A stretch of 31,024 bases of DNA from NCBI GenBank assembly GCA_030849075.1, contig JASAOO010003234.1:1-31024 (forward strand), read 5' to 3'. The stretch comes from Zelonia costaricensis (lineage: Eukaryota > Euglenozoa > Kinetoplastea > Trypanosomatida > Trypanosomatidae). Below are positions 1 to 7,798 of this stretch, piece after piece. The notes under the pieces were generated by a model, which was given only the letters and a program-made list of their open reading frames with translations, did no database searches and was not told where the DNA came from. Within the stretch, counting starts at the first letter, position 1, and each line of letters begins with the position of its first letter. The position numbers were made by a program, and so were the translations under genes.

Positions 1-57
1 CGCATGAAGGCCGCGGAGCCGCACCAGGGCCCGTGCACGTGGAACAAGGATGGTTAG
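1..57 (+). CDS. 3' end of an upstream protein-coding gene (partial)
   Basis: The first 57 bases read in frame 1 as 18 sense codons followed by TAG at 55-57. Sixteen of the 18 codons end in G or C, the same bias seen in the certain genes of this window, and the frame is on the same strand as all of them. The residues include a short run ending in CTWNKDG, which I do not recognise. The beginning of the gene lies outside the window, so nothing can be said about its function. A chance open stretch of this length is possible, so the call rests on codon bias and on strand agreement. Confidence 0.5.
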   Translation, partial: RMKAAEPHQGPCTWNKDG

Positions 58-880
58 ACAACCAAACTCCAGCGGATGGTGTCCATGACAAGAAATCACA
101 GCCTGCGACTTCATGCGCTCGTTACCGGAGTCCTAGACGAGGGTGATGAAGGAGCATCCACCGGACAAAAAGGGCGCCTGCGCCCAATCAAAAGTAGCTT
201 CCTTTTCTCCTCGTTTTGAGTTCAAGCAGGCGACTTAGCGTATTCCTTGGTCTTCTTCAGTGCCCCTACCGTCGCTTCACCACATGCGGTCGCATGCACC
301 TGCACTGCGGTAGCTTGCCAACTGAGGTGAGAGGGTGAGTATGTGCGCTGCTCTGGTGGTGAATGGCCAGACCAGACAGAGAAGCTCTCTTTGGTCTCGC
401 GCGCACAGCAGGCCAGCTCTGCGCCTGCCATCAAAAATGGAAAGCCTTTTTATTCATCTCTTACTCGCTCTCGTTAGCCATTACGTTACTTCCTTCGTAG
501 CCGCTTCGCATTCACCGGGACCAAGCGGTGGCGCGACGGCCCCAATGGACTCGCCTCTCTCGTATGATCTCAGACTCGCAGCGCTTCCGAGCACAGAAAG
601 AACAAATTTAAAAGTAATCGGTGTTCTATAAAGGACGACGCTGCCTTTGCGAAAAAAAAGCAAAACGTTCGGGGCACTTTGGAAAGCGTGTGCTGGAGGT
701 TTTGGTCGGCCTCCTCGCTGCTACTCGAAAACAGTGGAAGCTTGCGCGGCTGTAGGTCATTTTGCCGCTGCCGGTAGGGCGGCAGATTGACATCATCATG
801 TCGGAATAGAGCCGCGGGATTTAACCAGTTTTAAGCGTGGAGATTTCACTTTGAAGACGCTCGGCTACGGTGAATGCGGC
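58..880. other. Intergenic spacer: 3' flank of upstream gene and 5' flank of the mitochondrial-type gene
   Basis: No convincing gene is seen. The stretch contains mixed-composition DNA with some pyrimidine runs. A 64-codon open frame at 437-631 has a hydrophobic start but no pyrimidine tract and acceptor before it, so it is not called. The region probably holds the 3' untranslated region and polyadenylation zone of the gene ending at 57. Confidence 0.5.
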
Positions 881-955
881 CACTCTCCTCTTCTCCGCTC
901 CTCCTCCTCTCTTCTCTACATGTTGTCGCCTCTCCCTCCTCTGCTCTTTGTGAAG
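881..955 (+). promoter_or_regulatory. Polypyrimidine tract and probable spliced-leader acceptor AG (954-955)
   Basis: An almost pure C/T stretch runs from 881 to 949, broken only by a few purines around 919-925. The first AG after the tract is at 954-955, 15 bases before the ATG at 971. This is the usual arrangement for trans-splicing in trypanosomatids and favours the ATG at 971 over the in-frame ATG at 920, which lies inside the tract. Confidence 0.55.
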
Positions 956-970
956 ATCTTGCTCGATAGA

Positions 971-1561
971 ATGAAGCGCTTTTGCATCCCCACCCTCGCT
1001 GCGGCTACGTCCGCCCGTACCTTCTTTGGGAAGGGCTGGGACAATGCTGCCATGGACACGATCTACAGCAGCATGCTTCGCAAGCCGGATGTGAACGATC
1101 GCATCCGCACGCAGTACGCATCCACGATGGACCCGCGTGACGCGGACGTGCTGCGCCGCCTGGGCGAGGTGGCGAAGGAGAACAAGACATTCATTCGTGT
1201 TTTTCTCCCGCCGCACCTCGGCGACCCCCACCGGCTGCTGAAGTGCTACAGCCTGATGGCATACCCGATTCTCGATGACAAGGGCGGTCAGCTGAAGGTG
1301 GAGATGGACGGTCATAAGCTGGACGCGTTTGCCGATCCTGATGACGACTACTCGAAGGTGGTCATTCCCCACATCGAGCTAGTGGAGTACCTGGCCAAGT
1401 CGCTGCTGGAAACGATGAAGTGGGAGGCGACTCCCCGCGGTGCGGCGTCGATGCTCGAGTCGCTGTACCGCGGCGCCGAGATCCCGGACCACGTCTTCCA
1501 GACACCTGCCGTAATCGAGCGCCCGGAGAGCTACAAGGACGGCAACAAGGTTTCGAACTGA
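971..1561 (+). CDS. Conserved-looking mitochondrial-type protein of unknown function, 196 aa
   Basis: The frame is open further upstream, but the part before 971 lies in the pyrimidine tract and would be removed by trans-splicing, so ATG 971 is chosen. The N-terminus (about residues 1-20: Lys, Arg, then Ala/Ser/Thr-rich with Arg and a Phe-Phe pair, no acidic residue) looks like a short mitochondrial import sequence. The rest is soluble, mixed alpha/beta in character and rich in charged residues, without membrane segments or metal-binding motifs. Codon third positions are strongly G/C, typical of the certain genes here. I do not recognise the family. Small kinetoplastid-specific subunits of mitochondrial complexes (respiratory chain, ATP synthase, mitoribosome) often look like this, but that is inference from size and N-terminus only. 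Confidence 0.8.
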   Translation: MKRFCIPTLAAATSARTFFGKGWDNAAMDTIYSSMLRKPDVNDRIRTQYASTMDPRDADVLRRLGEVAKENKTFIRVFLPPHLGDPHRLLKCYSLMAYPILDDKGGQLKVEMDGHKLDAFADPDDDYSKVVIPHIELVEYLAKSLLETMKWEATPRGAASMLESLYRGAEIPDHVFQTPAVIERPESYKDGNKVSN

Positions 1562-2499
1562 GCTCCCGCCTCGATAGAAGTCCGCAGCTGGCGTCAGGAT
1601 TGTCGTAAAAGTAATGGCTGCAAGGCATCGTTGCGCGCGCTGGCGCTTGCAACTCTGCGGTGGCCAGAATCAATGGGAGATCTGTGCGTGTTTGTCGCCA
1701 ACTCTCCGTGTAGTTGGAATAGCATAGCAACGTAGCACTCTGTTTTCTTTTTCTTCGCTTTGGTCGCCGTGTTTGATCACTTCGTCTCGTTTTGTTTTCC
1801 TTTCCCGTGCCCTGACCACAAAAAGAGAAAACAAGGAAAGAGAGAGGCTCTGCGAAGAAGAAAAAAAGACGGTTTCGTGCGTCGCCAGAGGGTGAGTGCG
1901 GATGACCATTGCGTCTCCTCTTCTGCGCGCGCCATCGCCTTTTTTCCGTTAGAGCTGTTTCATCTGGTCACAGCAGCTCGGTGCCACATGATTGTTGACT
2001 TAGCCACCCTCTCTCGAACAAGGACAAAAAAAATGTCACGCGGTTCATAGCCGGTGTATGCGACTGCGCGAAGTACGCTGGTTTGCGCTGGCGGGTCTAG
2101 AACCACAGCCATTGCCAGTACTCCGGTGACCAAGAGCGAGCGGAGGCGTTGGCGGCCACCTTCGGCGTGCTTTGGCGTGCGGCGAGCACTGAAGCTCAAT
2201 GAGAGCCCCCAGAGCGAGTGTTGGTTGCGGCGCACACAACCTGAAACCGTCTCCGCTGCGTCTCTGCGACTTTAAAGCAGATACGTCGGGGAAAAAAAGA
2301 AGGAAGAACTGTGTCGCTCCGAAATAGAACTACCCCTGCTAATGCGTTTTTTCTCTACCATCCCCTCAACATCGTCAACACTTACAGTAGCGCACTAGCG
2401 CACGCTAGCGGCCCTGCAACCACACCTGCTGCGCCAAGTCCGCACCAGCCCCTCGCTGGCGAGACAAGGAGATTTGTCTCAACCGAGTGACGGGCAGTT
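1562..2499. other. Intergenic spacer
   Basis: Contains T-rich and A-rich runs (for example near 1740-1870 and 2029-2032) and no frame with convincing coding bias. It presumably carries the 3' untranslated region of the preceding gene and the 5' flank of the small gene at 2595. I see no RNA gene in it. Confidence 0.5.
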
Positions 2500-2546
2500 T
2501 CTCCTCTCTCTGAGTCTCCATCACTCTTGCTGTCGACCGCGGTAAG
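2500..2546 (+). promoter_or_regulatory. Polypyrimidine tract with candidate spliced-leader acceptors (AG at 2513-2514 and 2545-2546)
   Basis: C/T-rich stretch 2498-2512 followed by AG, then a second short C/T run and AG at 2545-2546, which would give a 5' untranslated region of about 48 bases before ATG 2595. Confidence 0.4.
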
Positions 2547-2594
2547 GCGCATCAGGCCTCACATCCGTGCAGAATCCTACCTGTGCCAGGCGCG

Positions 2595-3023
2595 ATGGCA
2601 AGCGGTGCGCAGGCCGCGTCCTGCATTGCGGGCTCATCACACACAGCTGACACGCTGCAGGAGGAGCTCTTGCTGGCCGCGTCAGCTGCAGATGAGTCTT
2701 GGTCAGTCCTCGTGCTAGAAGAATCTCTCAGCCGCGAGCGTGTTGAACAGCAGCGCCGTCACGAAGCTGCTTTGATTGAGCTCAGCGCCGTGTTTTCTGC
2801 CGGCTTCGCACCTGGTATCACCAGACCCCCTGAGTGCGGCACTAGCACCGCGCTGTCGTGTCACTGCATGGGTGCGATCGATTTTTTACCAGAGGATGCT
2901 GCAGAGCACCTCACCGACGAGGAGGTGGAGCACATCTGGCAGCGGGAGAAGCGGACGCTGACGCAGCACATTGCATCTGTGCACGCCCGTGTGCGTCGGC
3001 TGCAGCAACGCAGAGCACAGTGA
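2595..3023 (+). CDS. Hypothetical small helical protein, 142 aa
   Basis: ATG 2595 is the first ATG after the upstream acceptor; the frame extends four codons upstream only through a GTG. The protein is mainly helical: a charged segment at about residues 44-66 (rich in Glu, Arg, Gln) and a C-terminal helix at about 105-142 with many Arg, Gln and Leu that could form a coiled coil. Between them is a Cys/His-containing stretch (CHC around residue 90), too little to call a metal site. Third-position G/C bias is weaker than in the large genes but still visible. No family is recognised. Size, helix content and a pyrimidine tract upstream support a real gene; a misreading is possible. Confidence 0.6.
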   Translation: MASGAQAASCIAGSSHTADTLQEELLLAASAADESWSVLVLEESLSRERVEQQRRHEAALIELSAVFSAGFAPGITRPPECGTSTALSCHCMGAIDFLPEDAAEHLTDEEVEHIWQREKRTLTQHIASVHARVRRLQQRRAQ

Positions 3024-3740
3024 ATTACACTGCACTGCCTCTGTGCCATGAGAAAAACTACCGTGCGCGAGTGAGTGCCTCAGCAGCACGTTGCTCGACT
3101 GCGGCAAGGAGACTTCTCCCCTATTAGACGCATTTACGGGACCTTTCTCTGCCCTTTACTAGATTCTGCTGAAAGGAGGACGGATTTGCACGTCTGCCTC
3201 TTGGTTACATTCCCGCCATTCTCACAAACTACCTGGGGTTTCCCAACGGCGGCTCAAAAGCAGCTAAAAAAGTGATAAAGGCACAGACTGCACTTCTATG
3301 TCCTTCTACACGCCGAGGAGTGCCGTCGAAACAACCCAGGCATAGAGGCGTGTGGCAGGGTCTGGGGCAGCTGCGCAGCATCGTACGCTGCCGCAGACCC
3401 GAAGCGGACGTCCTGCGAGTGATCACCATTTAAGAGGCGACAGAGCTGTAGCGCGAGCGCGAGGCAGCAGAGGACCTTTCTGTCTCGGCGCCCCGCGAGT
3501 ATGACACGCACTGCGTCTCAGAGTCTCTCCGCAACACTCCTCCGCTTCTCTCATCCACTGCTTCGTTCCCTCTACCTTGGGCGCACGCTGCGTGATGTGT
3601 GCGCGCGCGACGGACGTGGAGCGTGACACCCGACACGTGCCACCCTCACCACAACGGGGCTTGTACCTGTAAACGAAACGCACTTCCACATCCCCATTCA
3701 CACTCACGCACGTGCATGTACGTTAGCGCACCTCCTTGAG
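3024..3740. other. Intergenic spacer
   Basis: No gene supported. Open frames on both strands around 3400-3700 are short, lack coding bias and have no acceptor signal of their own. Confidence 0.5.
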
Positions 3741-3801
3741 CTCTGCCATCTTCACTGTTTTTTTGGCGTGCACATTCCCTCACCAACGCGCCCTGGGTGA
3801 G
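3741..3801 (+). promoter_or_regulatory. Weak pyrimidine tract and only available spliced-leader AG (3800-3801) before the 721-aa gene
   Basis: A C/T-rich stretch at 3741-3762 with a T run is followed by no AG until 3800-3801, just 4 bases before the ATG at 3806. Either the leader is added extremely close to the start codon or an acceptor further upstream (AG near 3739) is used. Confidence 0.3.
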
Positions 3802-3805
3802 TCCG

Positions 3806-5971
3806 ATGGTGAAGAAGACCGACAGCCACGTCCGGGTACTGCGCCCGGGCGAGTCCATAGCCCTGAGCTACAAGCTGTCCGAGTTTGAAATAGTCCTTTT
3901 TCGGCCTCGTCACCACCAGCGCACTGAGGTGACCCATGACACCGCTGCGGATGCAGATGCCACGAATGGCTGGCCCCGCAGGGAACCGTCGGTGCACGAG
4001 ATTGCGGCTGGGAAACCCAACGGCCCTAGTGGTGGTCGCGCGAGGACGGCCAACGGGCCACCTGGGGGAGAAGGGGGGCACGCGGAGAAGAAACGGAGCG
4101 GCGTGGGGCACGCTTTGCTCCGCCCCCCCGCCTCGACCATGAGGGACGGCGCCGGCGGTACGGATGTGGAGGAGGTGGGGGCGTCTCAGCTCATTCAAAA
4201 AAGCACTGGTGGTGGCCACGAGCCTGGGTCGGCTGCCGAGATGGCAGTAAGCGCCGCTCCTCTCTTCTTTGACAGCGGCGCGTGCATCTTCTACGAGGAG
4301 CAGGCCCGCATGGACTACGTGACGGTGGGGCGCGCCACCTCTGACACGAAAGGGGTGCGTCTGAAGTCGCACCTCGTCGTCCTTGGCACGGAGCAGGTGA
4401 CAGGGGGCTACTGCAACTACAACATCACCCGACCAGACGGGGGCCCGCTCCAGCGTGACCAGGACGATGCGTTCGAGGACGATGGCGACATTCTCGTGAG
4501 TCGCACCGCGACGAACAATGGCCCCGTGGTGATGGCGGCTGGCGACAGCATCGAGGTGAGTCTGCGTCGGTTGAGCGCCTGTTCCGGAGTTCTGGTGACG
4601 GCAAGTTTGTTCAGCAAGGAGACGAGCATCAATCGAGCCGGGAACGTCTTCTACATGGTGCGGCGCACGCGAAACTCGACACCACTGTGTCTGGTGCCGT
4701 TGAGCGTTTTCGGTGACCCGTGCAATAGCTGCATCTCGCTCATGGTGCGCAAGATCCGCGTGCACGGCGACGTGGTTTGGGAGCTCGTCAACGTCAGCGA
4801 GCCGCTCAACATGCGAGACATGAAGAGTATGGTGCTGGCGCTGCAGGTACGGGGGCTGGCGGACCCTGCGCATTTTGCGCGCGATTACGAGCTGAAGGCT
4901 GCCGCGAACCGCACCGGCGACGGCGGCGCCGCATCACCTGAGGAGGACCTGCTCAGCGTCAGCGTGCAGAGCAGCGGCAGCGAGATGGAGGCGTCTGTGT
5001 CGTACAAGCGACTCAGCGACGCCGCTGAGCCGGAGCGCAGCGCCACGTCGGTTCGCGCGTCCTTCTCCGGTGAGCGGCATTGTATGGCGCCGCCGCCGAA
5101 CCGAAGCGGTCGGACGTTCTCAACGCTGCTCGTTGACGTGCCGCGCGTGGCGCGTGAGGGCCGCCGTCAGTACAACGTGGGCCGCTCTCACGTTCAGGCC
5201 ACCGTCTTCAACGGCGACTCGTCTGACGAGGATGATATTGTCGACGACGCCATGCGTGCCGTCGTCCCGTGCTTTGCAAACGCCTCTCTCGTACGGTACG
5301 AGAGCGGCGCCTACAACGTCGGCTCCAAGGTGAGGAAGCTCGTCAGCCATTACGTAGACCACCGTGAAGGTTACGGACTCGACGCAGCGAGCCAGAACAG
5401 CACCGGGGCTGGGCGATTTCTTACCCTAAAGGAGAAGACACTGCCGTTCCTCAACTCGCAGCGCCCCCGCTTCTCAGCGGAGTGGGCGGCGCCGCTGCAG
5501 GTCCTCGACCGCTGCCAGGCAGACGACGGGGAACTCGCCACCCGGCCGGAGCTGCCGCCCGATTTGCTGATGACCACGGAGGACAAGCAGCTGGCCGCCG
5601 AGGCGCTGCTGCACCGCAGCTCCGTCAACCCTAATCCCAAGAAGCGACACAGCATGAATGGGCGCGCCGGCCGCGCGTCGTCGCTTCGCGGCGCTGGCGG
5701 CCACAAGGGCGGCAAGCGCGGCGCCTCCAAGCGTGGCGGTAGCAAGAGTAGGAAGAAGGGCGGTGGTGGTGACGGGGCTGGCGCCAAGGCAGGGAAGGTG
5801 GCAAAGGGCAAGTCTTCCAGTCCGGGCGCAGGGGCGCAGCGCCCATCGTCATCGACCCACCGACTCGCCGCCAAGACGATGCAGAGTCGCGTGTCCAGTG
5901 CCAAGCGTCCGGAGGAGGACGGCGCCAACGCCAAACGCCTGCCCCAGAAGCCGCGCGGCGTTGCGGCGTGA
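3806..5971 (+). CDS. Hypothetical protein with beta-rich core and strongly basic low-complexity tail, 721 aa
   Basis: ATG 3806 is the first ATG in the frame. Residues 1-40 are conserved-looking; about 45-150 are a Gly/Pro/Arg-rich low-complexity linker; about 150-350 look like a folded beta-rich region with repeated short hydrophobic strands and several Cys; about 375-480 are acidic and Ser-rich linkers (including an SSDEDD cluster near 472); about 480-605 look folded again; and about 607-721 form a Lys/Arg/Gly/Ser/Ala-rich tail with a net high positive charge. Such tails bind nucleic acid or act as nuclear signals in many proteins, but this is inference. No catalytic motif or known domain is recognised. 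There is no signal peptide and no membrane segment. Coding bias is strong throughout. Confidence 0.85.
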   Translation: MVKKTDSHVRVLRPGESIALSYKLSEFEIVLFRPRHHQRTEVTHDTAADADATNGWPRREPSVHEIAAGKPNGPSGGRARTANGPPGGEGGHAEKKRSGVGHALLRPPASTMRDGAGGTDVEEVGASQLIQKSTGGGHEPGSAAEMAVSAAPLFFDSGACIFYEEQARMDYVTVGRATSDTKGVRLKSHLVVLGTEQVTGGYCNYNITRPDGGPLQRDQDDAFEDDGDILVSRTATNNGPVVMAAGDSIEVSLRRLSACSGVLVTASLFSKETSINRAGNVFYMVRRTRNSTPLCLVPLSVFGDPCNSCISLMVRKIRVHGDVVWELVNVSEPLNMRDMKSMVLALQVRGLADPAHFARDYELKAAANRTGDGGAASPEEDLLSVSVQSSGSEMEASVSYKRLSDAAEPERSATSVRASFSGERHCMAPPPNRSGRTFSTLLVDVPRVAREGRRQYNVGRSHVQATVFNGDSSDEDDIVDDAMRAVVPCFANASLVRYESGAYNVGSKVRKLVSHYVDHREGYGLDAASQNSTGAGRFLTLKEKTLPFLNSQRPRFSAEWAAPLQVLDRCQADDGELATRPELPPDLLMTTEDKQLAAEALLHRSSVNPNPKKRHSMNGRAGRASSLRGAGGHKGGKRGASKRGGSKSRKKGGGGDGAGAKAGKVAKGKSSSPGAGAQRPSSSTHRLAAKTMQSRVSSAKRPEEDGANAKRLPQKPRGVAA

Positions 5972-7548
5972 CCTGGTTGCCGTACGCAGGGTGTGTCGCT
6001 TTGTGTCCCCCTTGCTGGCGCGCGGCAGCACGGGCTGCGCGTGGTGCCACGGGGGCCCTGAAGGACACGTTCCATGACACATTGGCCTCGTGTCCGCTTG
6101 CGATCGTTGCGCCTCTTTCTGTGCACCTCATCCCCCTGTTCGTTTCCTGTCCGTGTCCGTCCTCGTTCGCCAAACAGTCTGCGCTGCGAACTCTGCTGCT
6201 TCTCTCTTTTCTTGTCTCTCGATGTACAGTGTCTTGCTTGCGCATTGTCAGCGCCCCCTTCTCTTGTTTCTTCACGTCGTCACAGCGGAGGAGGGGCAGG
6301 AGCTGGTGGCCCCCCTCTTCCGCTGTTTTGTGCGTGCGCAGAGGCTGTGCGCGACACTGCTTGCCTCAACCTTTGTTGGCGTCCGCTTGCGACCCCATTT
6401 ACACTTCGCCTCAACCTGTTTATCGTTTCCATCTACTGGGCCGCCGAAGTGCTCACGCTTGCTTGCCCCTCCATGCTCCATGGGGAGTAGCAGGGTGAGC
6501 CGGGCGCGGAGGGCCGCTCAGCACCTCACCTCTCTGGCTGTCGTAGTTTCTTTCCCTTTTAGTACCCTTTCATTGCACCCTCGATGTTAGCCAACAAGGC
6601 GCCTCTTTGAATGCTAAGGAAAATGCCTGCGCCACCAAACCAGCTTGCGCGAACGTGACCGAAAGCGCCCTAGCAGACCGCTTCGATCGCACACGACTTG
6701 CTATGAGCGAGAACGCAGCTTTACTGCCTCCCAGCCTCTTCCTACTATTGGAGGCACCTGGCCAGCAACGAGAGCGACCTGAACCCCACTTGATGGAGGT
6801 GGTAAAGAGGAAAAGAGTTGTGGTTACCGCGGACGAGATGCAAGGCGCAAATGAAAAAGATCACCTTCTCTCTCTTTGCGTCGTCGGCGACGGCCCTTTT
6901 GAGGTGCCGGGACGCTGGCGTCATCTCGTGCTGTGAACCTTGCTGTTTTTGGGGCCTCTTAGCGGAAGAGGTTCGATTGCTTGAGCTTGCGCCTCGACAT
7001 GTGCTCTGCCCTACTGGCCATTTCTTTTCCTCCTGCGTGTTTCACTGCCTTCGAAATCTCTGCCCCTCTCCCCCTTCATTTGTCTTTTGCCCAACCACGC
7101 TTATCCCCGCCGCGTCAACACGCACACTTACACACACACACACACCCACACACATAAACACACAGCTCATCGAGCACTTTACTTCCTATTTCACCACCCT
7201 AGAAGCACGAGAAACGGGCCCTGGGCAAAAAAAAAAACCAGCACCACCAGGTTGGCACTTCTTTGGTCCTTTCCCTCTTACTCGTGTCTCACTCACCACT
7301 ATCTCTAGTGCATTCCCTGCTCCATCGCCTGACTCTCTTTTTCGTGTTTTCCTTTAGTGTCCTTTGCCGGTGCCACCCGTGAGGTTGGCGTTTTCTCTCT
7401 TCGTTCCTTGTTTTCCTCACCTCTGCGTCGGGTCAATTGGCTTCTGGTCCCACCGCAGCTTCACACTTTGTGGCGCTACCGCTTCCTGCCCCGACTACAT
7501 CGAGAACCGAAAGAAAAAGAAAGAGGGACAGTCGCGTTCACAATCAGC
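5972..7548. other. Long intergenic spacer, pyrimidine-rich, before the kinase gene
   Basis: About 1.6 kb without a convincing gene. Several C/T-rich stretches occur (6100-6280, 7040-7110, 7260-7360). A 109-codon frame near 6607-6936 begins with TTG, has weak bias and is not called. An imperfect CA repeat lies at 7118-7164. Confidence 0.5.
7118..7164. repeat. Imperfect CA dinucleotide repeat
   Basis: Nearly continuous CA units with a few interruptions (CCC, TAAA). This is a simple repeat common in trypanosomatid spacers. Confidence 0.8.
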
Positions 7549-7608
7549 TAGGTCTTTTCTCTGCCTCGCCTTCTTTTTCTTTTCTTTTCTTCTTCTTTCA
7601 CTGCTCAG
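7549..7608 (+). promoter_or_regulatory. Strong polypyrimidine tract with probable spliced-leader acceptor AG (7607-7608)
   Basis: About 50 bases of nearly pure C/T followed by AG at 7607-7608 and another AG a few bases on. This gives a 5' untranslated region of about 190 bases for the kinase gene. Confidence 0.55.
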
Positions 7609-7798
7609 CTTCAGCTTTCTCTCCTGTACACACATACGCTGACATTGTCGCAACGACACCGTCGTTTACGTGCACCCACGACCACCTTCGAGCTCGTGCA
7701 GCTAGACGGGCAAAAGCAAACAGAGGCGCACCACCTTGTTTGTGCCAGCGCGCGTTGGTGTGCTCGAGTCCCGCCGCCTCCTTGCTGCCGCACCGAGA

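Noticed and set aside
437..631. 64-codon + frame with a hydrophobic, signal-peptide-like start
   Set aside because: No pyrimidine tract and acceptor precede it, and the hydrophobic part coincides with a T/C-rich run. Possible but unsupported.
3752..4873. 373-codon open frame on the - strand
   Set aside because: It lies antisense to the much longer 721-residue gene and arises from the G/C third-position bias of that gene. It contains no recognisable domain.
5371..6275. Overlapping - strand frames of 214 and 251 codons
   Set aside because: Antisense to the basic tail of the 721-residue gene and its flank. Composition is dominated by Pro, Arg and Ser, as expected from a mirrored G/C-rich gene.
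6607..6936. 109-codon + frame in the spacer before the kinase
   Set aside because: Starts with TTG, has weak third-position bias and no acceptor at a suitable distance.
6970..6980. GGTTCGATTGC, resembling a tRNA B box
   Set aside because: No matching A box, acceptor stem or cloverleaf can be drawn around it.
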